Part shown: positions 20,289 to 28,325 of the stretch, one piece after another
Position numbering within the stretch: the first letter of the stretch is position 1
Layout of the letters: the number at the start of each line of letters is the position of its first letter
NCBI GenBank assembly: GCA_021817045.1
Contig: JAKAWG010000047.1
Coordinates: 1-41,265 of the forward strand
Direction of reading: 5' to 3'
DNA length: 41,265 nt
DNA from: Acidobacteriota bacterium
GTDB lineage: Bacteria > Acidobacteriota > Terriglobia > UBA7540
Translations under genes and position numbers: made by a program
Notes under the pieces: model-generated
What the model saw: only the letters and a program-made list of their open reading frames with translations
Told to the model about the DNA's origin: nothing
Database searches by the model: none

Positions 20289-20483
20289 ATGCCGATCTTT
20301 GAATACAAATGCCCCAAGTGCGGGCAGGTTTTCGAAAAACTCGTGCTGACGCGCGGCGGAGGTCGCCCGGTGTGCCCGAAGTGCGGTTCCAAGCGGGTCG
20401 AGCAGGTGTTCTCAGCTTTCGCCACCGCCGCACAGACACCGAAAGCTGGTGGCAGAACGTGCGCCCCGTCAGGAGGCGGCTGA
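20289..20483 (+). CDS. FmdB-family zinc ribbon protein
   Basis: A 64-residue protein beginning MPIFEYKCPKCGQVFEKLV, with a second CPKCG at about residue 29, giving the two CxxC knuckles of the FmdB/putative regulatory zinc ribbon. A Gly/Ser tail follows. The function of these proteins is not settled. It trails the oxidoreductase genes by 48 bp and may be on the same transcript. AAGGAG at 20268-20273 is rather far from the start. Confidence 0.85.
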   Translation: MPIFEYKCPKCGQVFEKLVLTRGGGRPVCPKCGSKRVEQVFSAFATAAQTPKAGGRTCAPSGGG

Positions 20484-20683
20484 CGCCTCTGATGCGGGCA
20501 GGTTGTCCGCCGCCGACATTGACATCGAAACCAGCGCTTGAGAGTTTGTGAAGAGACGTTCCAGCATTGCCCTACGCACGAATTCTGCTTGTGTAGCTCT
20601 CCATTACATCAACGCCGCGCCGGAGACCCTCACGTACATGGACTAGGCAGTATAAGAGGTGTGACAAGAGTCATGGACGATCG

Positions 20684-21598
20684 GTGTCATCCGCCGGTAT
20701 GCTTCAGTTGAATGCCAGGACACATGGGACGTATATGACCGTCGTGCCCACTTGGTGTCGTGAAGTTCATCCAGCGCGTCGCCGGGCGCTGGTTTGGCCG
20801 CGCGAACACGGTGCTTGGGGAATTCTGTTGGTTTCCTTAGCTACCGGCGCGGCCGCAGGTCTCTCGTCCACAGCCAACGTCCCCCCTTTGCTGTGGCTGA
20901 CGATTGCGGTGATAGCCGCTTTTTGCCTCCGCACCCCACTTGAAAACAGCCTGCCCACATCGCCGTTTCGCCCTCGAAGTTTCATGGAATGGCAGTGGAT
21001 GCTGCTGGTGGGCTCTAGCTATGCCGTGATTGGCGCTATCGCGGGCGGGATGCTGCTGCCCACTGGAGCGCTGAGACTTGTATGGAAACCGGCAGCAGCG
21101 GCGGCAGGACTTTTTGTGTTCCAAGCTGCGGTCAAGCGTGCAGGCCGAACTGGCCGACTGCTCGGCGAAATTATTGGAGCGTTTGGCCTGGCCTTTGTGG
21201 CTATTGCGGGCTGGGCCGTCGCGGCCGGGCAGCTTGAACGCCAAGCATTGGTCTTGTGGCTTCTGAACGGCCTCTTCGCCACCAACCAGATTCTCTACGT
21301 CCAGCTTCGCATCCGGGAGATACGAGGCTCGAAGCGAGATTCATATTCTCGCACCAAGATGTTTTTCCTCGCCAGTGAGGTCTTAACAGGTTTGACCTTG
21401 ATTGCCAGCGCACGCCTTGGTGTTATGCCGACCTTGGTGCTCCTGGCTTTTTTGCCCGTTTTCGTTCGAGGCGGCGCGTGGTCATTGCGCACCATGCACC
21501 AGCCGTTACAAATTCATCGCCTGGGGAAGAGCGAACTGGCTCATGCCATTCTATTCGGCTTGATCGTCATTGCCGGCTTTAGGCTCCGCATTCCGTGA
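20684..21598 (+). CDS. YwiC-like integral membrane protein
   Basis: A protein of up to 304 residues with the YwiC-like signature WPREHGAWGILLVSL about residue 38, and about eight hydrophobic segments after it. The function of the family is unknown; it occurs in firmicutes and other groups near respiratory or oxidative-stress genes. The start is uncertain: GTG 20684, ATG 20699 and ATG 20735 are all in frame and none has a clear ribosome site. It converges with the aldolase gene, 7 bp away. Confidence 0.75.
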   Translation: MSSAGMLQLNARTHGTYMTVVPTWCREVHPARRRALVWPREHGAWGILLVSLATGAAAGLSSTANVPPLLWLTIAVIAAFCLRTPLENSLPTSPFRPRSFMEWQWMLLVGSSYAVIGAIAGGMLLPTGALRLVWKPAAAAAGLFVFQAAVKRAGRTGRLLGEIIGAFGLAFVAIAGWAVAAGQLERQALVLWLLNGLFATNQILYVQLRIREIRGSKRDSYSRTKMFFLASEVLTGLTLIASARLGVMPTLVLLAFLPVFVRGGAWSLRTMHQPLQIHRLGKSELAHAILFGLIVIAGFRLRIP

Positions 21599-21605
21599 GC
21601 GTATC

Positions 21606-22547
21606 TCAACTTCGTTGGTTCAAAAAACCGATTACTTGTTCAGTTATCCCGGCCACCAGCGCATCGAATTTCTCCTCGTCAACTGCTCGTGAGCCTTGAG
21701 GAGCCGACATTTCTTCAGGCGCTTCGACCGAGGTTTGCGCTTGGAACTTGGCTGCCTCCTTCTGCACGGGTAAGCGCGCATCTGCCAACCCGAGCGTCTG
21801 CTTGATCTTCAACAGCTCCGCCACCTTCTTTTTCGGAATCTTTTTGAGAGGCTTGCCCAGCATGGAAGCCAGCAGGATCGTCCGGCAATAAGTTTCCACG
21901 ACCTCCACGTACCACTCGGCATGAGTTACGGTATCAGCCCAGCACACGATTCCATGATTGGCCAGCAGCATCGTGTTGTGCCGCCGAACGTAAGGAAGAA
22001 TCGTCTCGGCGAACGCCGTTGTACCTGGGGTTTCATAGGGAGCCAAGGCGACCGGCCCAACGAAAACTTCCACTTCCGGGACAATCTCTCCCGGCGGAAC
22101 CTGCCCGGTAATTGCATACGCCGTGGCGTGCGGAGGATGGCAATGGACCACGGCGCGCGCCGCGGGCACGGCTTTGTAAATCTCGAGGTGTAGGCGAATT
22201 TCGCTGGTGTGTTCTCGCTCTCCAATCACCCTGTGATTATCCAGGGTGACCAGCGAGAGGTCTTCTTCCCGGATGTCTGCTTTGCTGCACAAAGTCGGCG
22301 TGCAAACAACGTAATGAGGAGAAACACGGCAGGAGATATTGCCGCCGTTCCCGTCCACGTATTCGCGAGCCCACAGTTTTTTCCCCACACGGACAATTTC
22401 TTCCTTTATGCCTCGAACTTCCGGAGACACAAATAGCTCTCCCGGGAAAGCGGACGGCTCGTTCACCGGTCTGCCGGAATCCGCGAGACACCGCGCGAGA
22501 GCTTGCCGAACCACGCGTTCGATCAAACGATGGTTGACGCCAGACAT
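21606..22547 (-). CDS. Class II aldolase/adducin family protein with terminal helical extensions
   Basis: A 313-residue protein with a class II aldolase core at about residues 46-250. The zinc ligands His135 and His137 are in VVHCHPPHATAYA and His198 in LLANHGIVCWA; Glu116 in HTSEIRLH is the likely catalytic acid. This is the L-fuculose/L-rhamnulose phosphate aldolase fold, which splits phosphoketoses to dihydroxyacetone phosphate and an aldehyde. The core of such enzymes is about 215 residues. Here residues 5-22 (HRLIERVVRQALARCLAD) and the last 20 residues (FDALVAGITEQVIGFLN region) form extra amphipathic helices joined by flexible linkers, as in cargo tags of bacterial microcompartments. 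No shell gene lies in the window. GAGG in front of ATG 22547 supports the start. Confidence 0.87.
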   Translation of the reverse strand: MSGVNHRLIERVVRQALARCLADSGRPVNEPSAFPGELFVSPEVRGIKEEIVRVGKKLWAREYVDGNGGNISCRVSPHYVVCTPTLCSKADIREEDLSLVTLDNHRVIGEREHTSEIRLHLEIYKAVPAARAVVHCHPPHATAYAITGQVPPGEIVPEVEVFVGPVALAPYETPGTTAFAETILPYVRRHNTMLLANHGIVCWADTVTHAEWYVEVVETYCRTILLASMLGKPLKKIPKKKVAELLKIKQTLGLADARLPVQKEAAKFQAQTSVEAPEEMSAPQGSRAVDEEKFDALVAGITEQVIGFLNQRS

Positions 22548-22587
22548 GCTTAAACCTCAGCGTACCAGATAGCGTATCTCGTTGCGA

Positions 22588-23007
22588 TTATCTTGGAGAC
22601 CCGCTTTCCTGGGTAGAATAGGTCTGCCACGTCCAGTCGCTCTTGGAAGCGCCGACGCGCTGACGGGCCAGAAAAGCATCAACAGGGCCTTTGACGTAGT
22701 AGTCGAAGACTTCCTTCAGGCCAGTGCTGTTTTGCGGGGTTTCCGGAAGTCCGCACGCCTTGGAGCCGTCGCTTATCCGGCAACGCTCGGATGCGGCCGC
22801 TAAAGCGTAAACTTGAGGCGCAATTTTGGAAAGAGACTCCCGCGCCCCTTCGAAATACAGGCGGACCCGACGCTTGGTGAGCGCTACCGGAGAGGTAGTC
22901 TCCGCGGAGGACGGAGGTACTGCAAGAGCGGCGGCGTGAAAAAACAAAGTGCATAAAGCCAGCAAGAGAAAAAAGCGTAGGATCCGCGAGGGCGTCGTGC
23001 CATTCAT
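22588..23007 (-). CDS. Secreted protein of unknown function (139 aa)
   Basis: The third gene of a minus-strand operon. It has a signal peptide (RILRFFLLLALCTLFFHAAALA) and a mature part of about 110 residues with two cysteines (CRISDGSKACGLP) that could form a disulfide. No family is recognised. The ATG at 23007 follows AGGAGG (23016-23021) and lies 2 bp after the stop of the preceding gene, so the three genes are clearly co-transcribed. Confidence 0.65.
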   Translation of the reverse strand: MNGTTPSRILRFFLLLALCTLFFHAAALAVPPSSAETTSPVALTKRRVRLYFEGARESLSKIAPQVYALAAASERCRISDGSKACGLPETPQNSTGLKEVFDYYVKGPVDAFLARQRVGASKSDWTWQTYSTQESGSPR

Positions 23008-23009
23008 GG

Positions 23010-24356
23010 CTATTGGCCTCCTTTCGTACGGCAGGCATTGACATTCCCGGTCTTACGGATACAATCTCGCAGCCGGTCGACTTCGCTGGCTGCTTGAGCA
23101 TCAGGAACACCTTGGCTGGTTAAGGCCGAAGAAGCCACTGGACGCTGGTCCAACTGGTTTGCTACCGGGTTTGTCGCAGGTTTGGTGCTGCCGAGAACGT
23201 CCGCTTCAACCGCCACGTTTCCCGTCAGCGCTACGGAAGATTGCAGCACCTTGCTGGAACTCGTCAGCAGCGCACCGGCACGCTGACGCGCCACGGCGAA
23301 CTGAAGTCGGTCAGTCAGCCGGCCCTCATTCATCTTCGCATTTTGCGCCGCCTGTATAAACTCGGCGGACTTTTTTCGCGCTTCTGTGGCGGCGCGATTC
23401 AGTTCGGCAACGTCCTGGTTGAGGGCCCGGGCCTCTTGGCTGGCTTGAGCGAAGACTTCTTCGTCGTGCTTCCGTGTGGAAGTCGCCTCAGTGAGTTGGG
23501 AGTCCAGGCTGCGAATGGCGTCATCATTCTGTGCGTCCTGGGGAAGCATGGCGATGTTATGAAGTGCCAGGTCGAGTCGCGGCGTCTTGCTATCAAGCTG
23601 CGCGATCTGGCTTCGTGCCCCCGAGGCTGCCTGAGTACGCGCTTCGGCCAGGCTCTGAACCTGCTTGGCGCGCTGGCGCAGTTTCTCCGCAAGGTCTGCA
23701 AACGCCTTCGAAACCTCTTGAGCACTTTCCATGCGATCTTGCTCGCCTTCAAGCAACAGTTGCGTTTCCTTGACCTGAGCGAGCGCTTGCAGTGTCGGGT
23801 CTTGAGCGGCTTCCGCTTCGATTTGCTGGCACTGTGCGTCGCGCTGAGCCTCGCGCTGCTCGTAGCCGGTCGTCAAAAGGGCGACTTCGGATTGGGGTGT
23901 CTCAGCTTGTTGAGCAGCGGGCGAGGTTGAGGTCGGCTCGCTTTGGAGAGGCGTGACGTCCTGATCTGCGAGCGGAATCTGGACAGGCTGGGGCGGCGTA
24001 GCCTTGTGGCGAATATCCTGTTCGGTGATTCGCACCTGCGTCGAATCCGACGCTCTAGCGGACTCCGAACTCGCCGGACCGGAACTGAAAGCTACTGGAG
24101 CTGAATCAGGATTCGAGGAATTGAAATCTGACACCAAAGGTGGATCGGGAGGATCACTTTCTGGGCCTGCTGTCAGAATCCGGGTATCCGCCCCGGAAGG
24201 TCGCAGGTCCGTTGCGGGCGCGCTCGAAAAGTGTCGCCATGAGACAATTACGACGCCTGGAGCAACGCGCCCGTTCGGGGAGTCAGCATTCTGCGCGAAA
24301 ACGCCACCGGCAAGGCTAAACATGACGAATGGAAGGAGCACTTTAAGAGCTTTCAT
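23010..24356 (-). CDS. Exported coiled-coil protein of unknown function (448 aa)
   Basis: The N-terminus MKALKVLLPFVMFSLAGGVFA is a signal peptide. A Ser/Pro-rich low-complexity part (about residues 30-150) is followed by a long helical, Glu/Gln/Ala-rich coiled coil (about 155-350) and a C-terminal tail with two cysteines. It has no recognised domain. The coiled coil suggests a periplasmic or envelope structural partner of its operon neighbours. The stop of the upstream gene lies 2 bp before this ATG. Confidence 0.65.
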   Translation of the reverse strand: MKALKVLLPFVMFSLAGGVFAQNADSPNGRVAPGVVIVSWRHFSSAPATDLRPSGADTRILTAGPESDPPDPPLVSDFNSSNPDSAPVAFSSGPASSESARASDSTQVRITEQDIRHKATPPQPVQIPLADQDVTPLQSEPTSTSPAAQQAETPQSEVALLTTGYEQREAQRDAQCQQIEAEAAQDPTLQALAQVKETQLLLEGEQDRMESAQEVSKAFADLAEKLRQRAKQVQSLAEARTQAASGARSQIAQLDSKTPRLDLALHNIAMLPQDAQNDDAIRSLDSQLTEATSTRKHDEEVFAQASQEARALNQDVAELNRAATEARKKSAEFIQAAQNAKMNEGRLTDRLQFAVARQRAGALLTSSSKVLQSSVALTGNVAVEADVLGSTKPATNPVANQLDQRPVASSALTSQGVPDAQAASEVDRLRDCIRKTGNVNACRTKGGQ

Positions 24357-24358
24357 GG

Positions 24359-25441
24359 CTACTCACCTTCCCCAGGCTGGACCAACACCGCCTGCAGTTC
24401 CGGGTCTTCCATGAGTGGGCTGCTTTGCCAATGTTTGGAGCTAGCCTGCAGGGCCATCACCAGGCTTCTGGCAATATCTTGCTGCGCGGAGCCGGGCATG
24501 TTCAGCTTCTTCGCGCCGACGTAAGCCTCCTCAAGCTCGGCTAGCGCCCTCTTGGGATTTGAGAGTTTCAGGTTGCAGACTCCCCGCAAATAAAGTGCGA
24601 ACACGCGATCCGAGTCAGGACGATTGCGGAAATTAACCTTGTTGAGTTTTTCGATCACGGCTTTCGGGTCATTGAGCTGGTCCAGAAGACCAACCAAATC
24701 GGGCGATGGCGGAATAACCAAACCCTGGCCCCATGAACTCCGCTCGCTGGGGAACGCCGGATCCGGCCCGTAATTGAGAGGCGCATAGACCGTCGCCGGC
24801 CGAGCGAGGGTGAACTCGATCACCGTGCCCGCGGGCAAGACCAAGTCAGGGCCTCTTCGCGCGACGGTGAAGATGCCGGCGGCCAAGAGCCCAGCGCCCG
24901 CACCAACGGGCAACCCCAACGGCCCACCCACCGCTAATCCGGCTCCGGCACCTGCCGCTACGGAGGTGAGGTCAAAGGCAGCGTCCTTCACCAATCCGTG
25001 GTGCCCCTTGAACGTGCCTTCCCTTCCCGGCTTGCGATTGTTATCCAGGCGAGTTGCGTAGCCGTCCAGAGGCACCTCCGTGCCATCGGGCATGACCACA
25101 GAATAGAGCCGCAGCCGCAGCCTGGCGCGACCCGTGATGCGGCCAGCGCGCTTGAATTCGGATATGGCCAGCTTGATGGTCGATCCAGCCGGGATGGCCA
25201 CCGTGTCGTTGGCCGCCAGAACGTTCTGGTCGAGCGTCGCCTGTATGATGGGACCGAAGTAATGGTTCTTTGTGCTAATTGTGTTGTCCAGGCGGATGGC
25301 CAATCGCACCCCGGGCGATAGCGTCACTTGCCCGGCAGCTTGGAGGATAAAAGGCGCGCCCAGCAGCGTGAGAAACACACACAACCTGGCCCGTGTCCGG
25401 GCAACCGGTTGCCCGGCGCAAAGCTGGGAGCAAAAGCCCAT
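24359..25441 (-). CDS. Exported protein with beta domain, glycine-zipper stretch and TPR-like tail (360 aa)
   Basis: AGGAGGTG (25446-25453) selects ATG 25441 over upstream in-frame starts. After a basic N-terminus and hydrophobic leader (LCVFLTLLGAPFILQAAG) comes a beta-rich domain similar in style to TrbI/VirB10-type or outer-membrane stability domains (SPGVRLAIRLDNTIST, AIPAGSTIKLAI). A Gly/Ala-rich zipper follows (AAGAGAGLAVGGPLG, about residues 190-215), then a helical tail with TPR-like repeats (FALYLRGVCNLKLSNPKRAL). It is the first gene of the three-gene operon 25441-22588. The function is unknown; an envelope role is likely from the leader and zipper. Confidence 0.65.
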   Translation of the reverse strand: MGFCSQLCAGQPVARTRARLCVFLTLLGAPFILQAAGQVTLSPGVRLAIRLDNTISTKNHYFGPIIQATLDQNVLAANDTVAIPAGSTIKLAISEFKRAGRITGRARLRLRLYSVVMPDGTEVPLDGYATRLDNNRKPGREGTFKGHHGLVKDAAFDLTSVAAGAGAGLAVGGPLGLPVGAGAGLLAAGIFTVARRGPDLVLPAGTVIEFTLARPATVYAPLNYGPDPAFPSERSSWGQGLVIPPSPDLVGLLDQLNDPKAVIEKLNKVNFRNRPDSDRVFALYLRGVCNLKLSNPKRALAELEEAYVGAKKLNMPGSAQQDIARSLVMALQASSKHWQSSPLMEDPELQAVLVQPGEGE

Positions 25442-25839
25442 GATGCACCTCCTAGCGGCGCTCGATCTGATGGCTGAATTTGATGCACGCCGCAAGCCAA
25501 ACCTCATCCCGCGTCGCGGGTCCGCCATCCGTTGTGGGTTCAACCGCATAGAGGTTACTCCAAAGCGGATATGGCATCAAGCGGCCTCCAGCGCTGGTTG
25601 TTTTTAACCATGGCTGGTGTTTTTCAGCCATAGAGACCGCGGTGACTTCTCGGCGCGGAAATCGCCTTCCCAAGAAGCTTCGGGAGTGGCTATGGGAATC
25701 ACGTAGGTAGGCTCATGACATGACTTTGACCTCTGTGACCGGCATCACTGAATGCGCGTCCCTGCCACTCCACACTGAAAGTGGCTGAACGCGCGATCGC
25801 TTCGCGCCAGAATACGCTTTGCGAGGGAGGTGGCACGTC
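25442..25839. other. Divergent promoter interval
   Basis: About 400 bp between the exported-protein operon (minus) and the universal stress protein gene (plus). Both promoters should lie here. The tandem hairpin unit at 25594-25631 is the only structured element noticed. Confidence 0.5.
25594..25631. repeat. Two tandem hairpin units in the divergent promoter region
   Basis: Two similar units of about 19 bp stand side by side: TGGTT-gttttt-AACCA at 25595-25610 and ATGGCTG-gtgttttt-CAGCCAT at 25610-25631. Each is a perfect short stem with a T-rich loop, and both begin GCTGGT. They lie about 150 bp upstream of the minus operon and 210 bp upstream of the stress protein gene, so they could be operator sites or a 5'-leader structure rather than a terminator. 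Confidence 0.45.
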
Positions 25840-26766
25840 ATGCTAACCGTCCGATCTATTCTATGTCCGGTGGATTTTTCAGACTTTTCGGTCAGAGCTT
25901 ACGACTATGCCCAATCGCTGGCCGATCACTACCACGCATCCGTTTCTCTCCTGCACGTGATCCCTCCGTTGGAGGCCCAGTATCCTTACGGCGGGATCAA
26001 TAATATTTACACTCGGGTGAGCCCGCGCCTGGAGGATTACGCCGCAGACGAAATCAAGAGGTTCGCTGCGGAGCATACGCACACCGGGATCAAGCCGACC
26101 GTACTTGCGCGAGTGGGCCCCGTGCGCGAGACGATTCTACAGCTTGCCTTGGAGAAAAAGGCTGACCTTATTACGATGGGGACACACGGCCACCCAGAGG
26201 TTAACCCAGGCCTTTTGGGATCGGTCACAGAATACGTTCTCCGTCACACGGCCTGCCCCGTTTTAACGGTCCGGAAACCAAAACACGATTTCGTAAATCC
26301 CGAGGACAAAGAGCGCGATAAAGTACACCTGAAAAAAATCCTCTTTTGCTCCGACCTGTCGCTTTTTTCCGAACGCGCGCTGCACTATGCGCTCTCGCTG
26401 GCAACTGAATACAAAGCCGAACTTACCCTGCTCCACGTGCTCGAGCATCCTCACGGTGAGAAGGATATCGAGGTGCAAACCGCGCACGTCAAGACTGAGA
26501 TGGAAAAGGCGATTCCGAAAGAAGCGTACGGATGCTGCACGATAAAGCTCTTAGTTCGTGCCGGCAAGGCTTACGAGCAAATCGTCAAGTACGCGTCGGA
26601 ATCGGAGACGGACCTGATCGTGATGGGCATTCATGGTAGAAACGTGGTCGACCTTACACTCTTCGGATCGACTACGCATCGTGTTCTACAATTGGGCTCG
26701 TGCCCGGTTATCACGGTTGCTCTGGAGAAACTCGCAGGAGAGTTGGCCGAGCGGAAGATCGCGTGA
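25840..26766 (+). CDS. Universal stress protein, tandem UspA domains
   Basis: A 308-residue cytoplasmic protein with two UspA domains (about residues 3-148 and 168-300). Each has an ATP-binding G-x2-G-x9-G-S type motif: GTHGHPEVNPGLLGSVTEYV and GIHGRNVVDLTLFGSTTHRV. Such proteins bind ATP and help survival in stress or stasis. GGGAGG at 25825-25830 selects the ATG at 25840 rather than the GTG at 25819. It converges with the rhaT-like gene, and a long inverted repeat lies between them. Confidence 0.92.
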   Translation: MLTVRSILCPVDFSDFSVRAYDYAQSLADHYHASVSLLHVIPPLEAQYPYGGINNIYTRVSPRLEDYAADEIKRFAAEHTHTGIKPTVLARVGPVRETILQLALEKKADLITMGTHGHPEVNPGLLGSVTEYVLRHTACPVLTVRKPKHDFVNPEDKERDKVHLKKILFCSDLSLFSERALHYALSLATEYKAELTLLHVLEHPHGEKDIEVQTAHVKTEMEKAIPKEAYGCCTIKLLVRAGKAYEQIVKYASESETDLIVMGIHGRNVVDLTLFGSTTHRVLQLGSCPVITVALEKLAGELAERKIA

Positions 26767-26786
26767 TGAGGCGCTGTGATGCCCAG

Positions 26787-26839
26787 CGTGGCACGGCGCC
26801 TTCTCCATGGGCAACCACGGTCAGGATGGCCGTGCCACG
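26787..26839. terminator. Inverted repeat between convergent genes, possible bidirectional terminator
   Basis: Perfect 11-bp arms, CGTGGCACGGC at 26787-26797 and its complement at 26829-26839, flank a 31-nt loop. The structure occupies nearly the whole 78-bp space between the convergent stress protein and symporter genes. There is no T-tract on either side, so intrinsic termination is weakly supported. A dispersed REP-like palindrome is the alternative. Confidence 0.5.
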
Positions 26840-26844
26840 AATCA

Positions 26845-27903
26845 TTAGCCCAGAGTCCCGCTATAAGCCAGGGTAGCGAAACCTACGACGAGGAAAAAAA
26901 TCGCCACAGCCATGATCGTTACGGATTTGCGGCCGGCACCTTTCCATTCGCCGGTGAAAAATCCCCACGCCGAAGAAGTGATAATGATGATCGACATAAA
27001 GAGCGGCCAGCCGAGCGCTGGACCCATATCCCCGATCCTGGACGCTGCCACCCCGTAAATCGCCGAGCTGCCCATCCATAACAAAGCCATCAGAGCCCCA
27101 TAGAACCAGTTGATGCCCGTCTCGGAAGCTGCAAACAGACGCCAGCTATGGTTCTTGCGCCAGAGGTAGGCGCAGTAGATCAAGTAAGGGACCAGCGAAG
27201 CCGTGTAGAGCGGCGCCCAGATCACGTTATACTTATTCGTGACGCTGACGCCAAGCGCGACCGCTCGATCGACGGTGGGCGTGCAAAAGGCGAGACCGAA
27301 GTTGCCGAGCGGCGAGCCCAGACCGGCCAGAATGCACAGTGTCAGACCCGCCGCAAAGCTCATTTTCCTTGCGGACGGGTCCGTAGTTCCCGTAGAATCC
27401 TCGCGAAGCCGTTTTCCCTTCTCCCGCCCGGCGATCGCAGAGAGCACAATTCCCGCCACCATCAGGACGACTCCCAAGAAGAAAAAATAACCTTGCCGCG
27501 TGAGGAAGCTGCCGGAGTGCTTGGAGATAAACGGGACGACAGAGCCAAAAACTGTTGAGACACCGATGGCGATTGCAAAATTCAAAGCGATGCCAACGGC
27601 CGCAATCCCCAAACCAAAGAATATCTGGGCCAGTCCAAACCCGACCCCAAAAAGGGCGAGAAGCGCAAGTTGGTGCGAGCCCGCGCCCCCGTACAGCGAG
27701 AAAACGTGCGGGACGGTGGCAAAGACGAGCGCCCACGGCAACACGAACATCCCCGTCACCGCCCAGACAGACCACAGGTTTTCCCACTCCCATTTCTTCG
27801 CGTACTTGATCGGCGCCGCAAAGCTGCCGTTCACCACGCCAGCGACAATGGACAGAATGGCGCCAATCAATACCCCTGACATAGTGCTCATAGCATTACC
27901 CAT
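26845..27903 (-). CDS. rhaT: L-rhamnose/H+ symporter RhaT-like permease
   Basis: A 352-residue integral membrane protein with ten hydrophobic segments, almost the length of E. coli RhaT (344). Typical RhaT segments are present: GVVNGSFAAPIKYAKKWEWE, FGVGFGLAQIFFGLGIAAVG and SPLGNFGLAFC. It imports L-rhamnose, or a related deoxysugar, with protons across the inner membrane. The ATG at 27903 immediately follows GGAGGGAGG; the ATG at 27891 is an alternative start with better spacing. No rhaBAD genes are near, but the class II aldolase 4 kb away could serve the same pathway. Confidence 0.87.
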   Translation of the reverse strand: MGNAMSTMSGVLIGAILSIVAGVVNGSFAAPIKYAKKWEWENLWSVWAVTGMFVLPWALVFATVPHVFSLYGGAGSHQLALLALFGVGFGLAQIFFGLGIAAVGIALNFAIAIGVSTVFGSVVPFISKHSGSFLTRQGYFFFLGVVLMVAGIVLSAIAGREKGKRLREDSTGTTDPSARKMSFAAGLTLCILAGLGSPLGNFGLAFCTPTVDRAVALGVSVTNKYNVIWAPLYTASLVPYLIYCAYLWRKNHSWRLFAASETGINWFYGALMALLWMGSSAIYGVAASRIGDMGPALGWPLFMSIIIITSSAWGFFTGEWKGAGRKSVTIMAVAIFFLVVGFATLAYSGTLG

Positions 27904-28325
27904 CCTCCCTCCACCACGATCTTCTGTCCCGTTATAAGCGAGGAACCCGGCCCGCACAAGAATAAGACGACCGACGCCCCTCTTCCGGCCGGCCGCGTCG
28001 CGTCAATCGGCAGCAAGCCACAGCACGGTGGCGCGGCACAGGCTGCCTCCCGCCCTGGTGAGCACTGCTACCGCCATGATCAGCTCCGATCAGAAACTTG
28101 TGTTCTACGGATCGAACGTCAAAGATTCAGGCTGGTTCCGGGCGCGGCAAGCGACGCCGCAGACAAATAGCCTGTGAGCATAGCACAGGCTCAGCGCCCC
28201 CGCTACGCGCGCTGCCAAATAATTGGGACGCGCCGCAAAAGTCAGGTTGACGAAGGAAAGAACGGCTGGGATCCAAAACGGCATTCCGCGGGGAGGCTGA
28301 GTGCTCACAGTGCACGCCGAAGCTC
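27904..28325. other. Non-coding interval between rhaT-like and coiled-coil genes
   Basis: About 420 bp without a convincing gene. It contains the end of transcription of the mre-linked unit and the promoter of the symporter gene. One clear hairpin, at 28169-28191, is described separately. Confidence 0.5.
28169..28191 (-). terminator. Hairpin downstream of the mre-linked transcription unit
   Basis: An 8-bp perfect stem (AGCCTGTG / CACAGGCT) with a 7-nt loop lies about 135 bp past the stop of the coiled-coil gene. Read on the minus strand it is followed by ATTTGT, not a real T-tract, so it is only a weak candidate for an intrinsic terminator. Confidence 0.35.

Noticed and set aside
27148-27937. 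Plus-strand frames opposite the rhaT-like gene
   Set aside because: The minus-strand product is a clear membrane transporter; the plus frames are low-complexity Arg/Pro-rich shadows.
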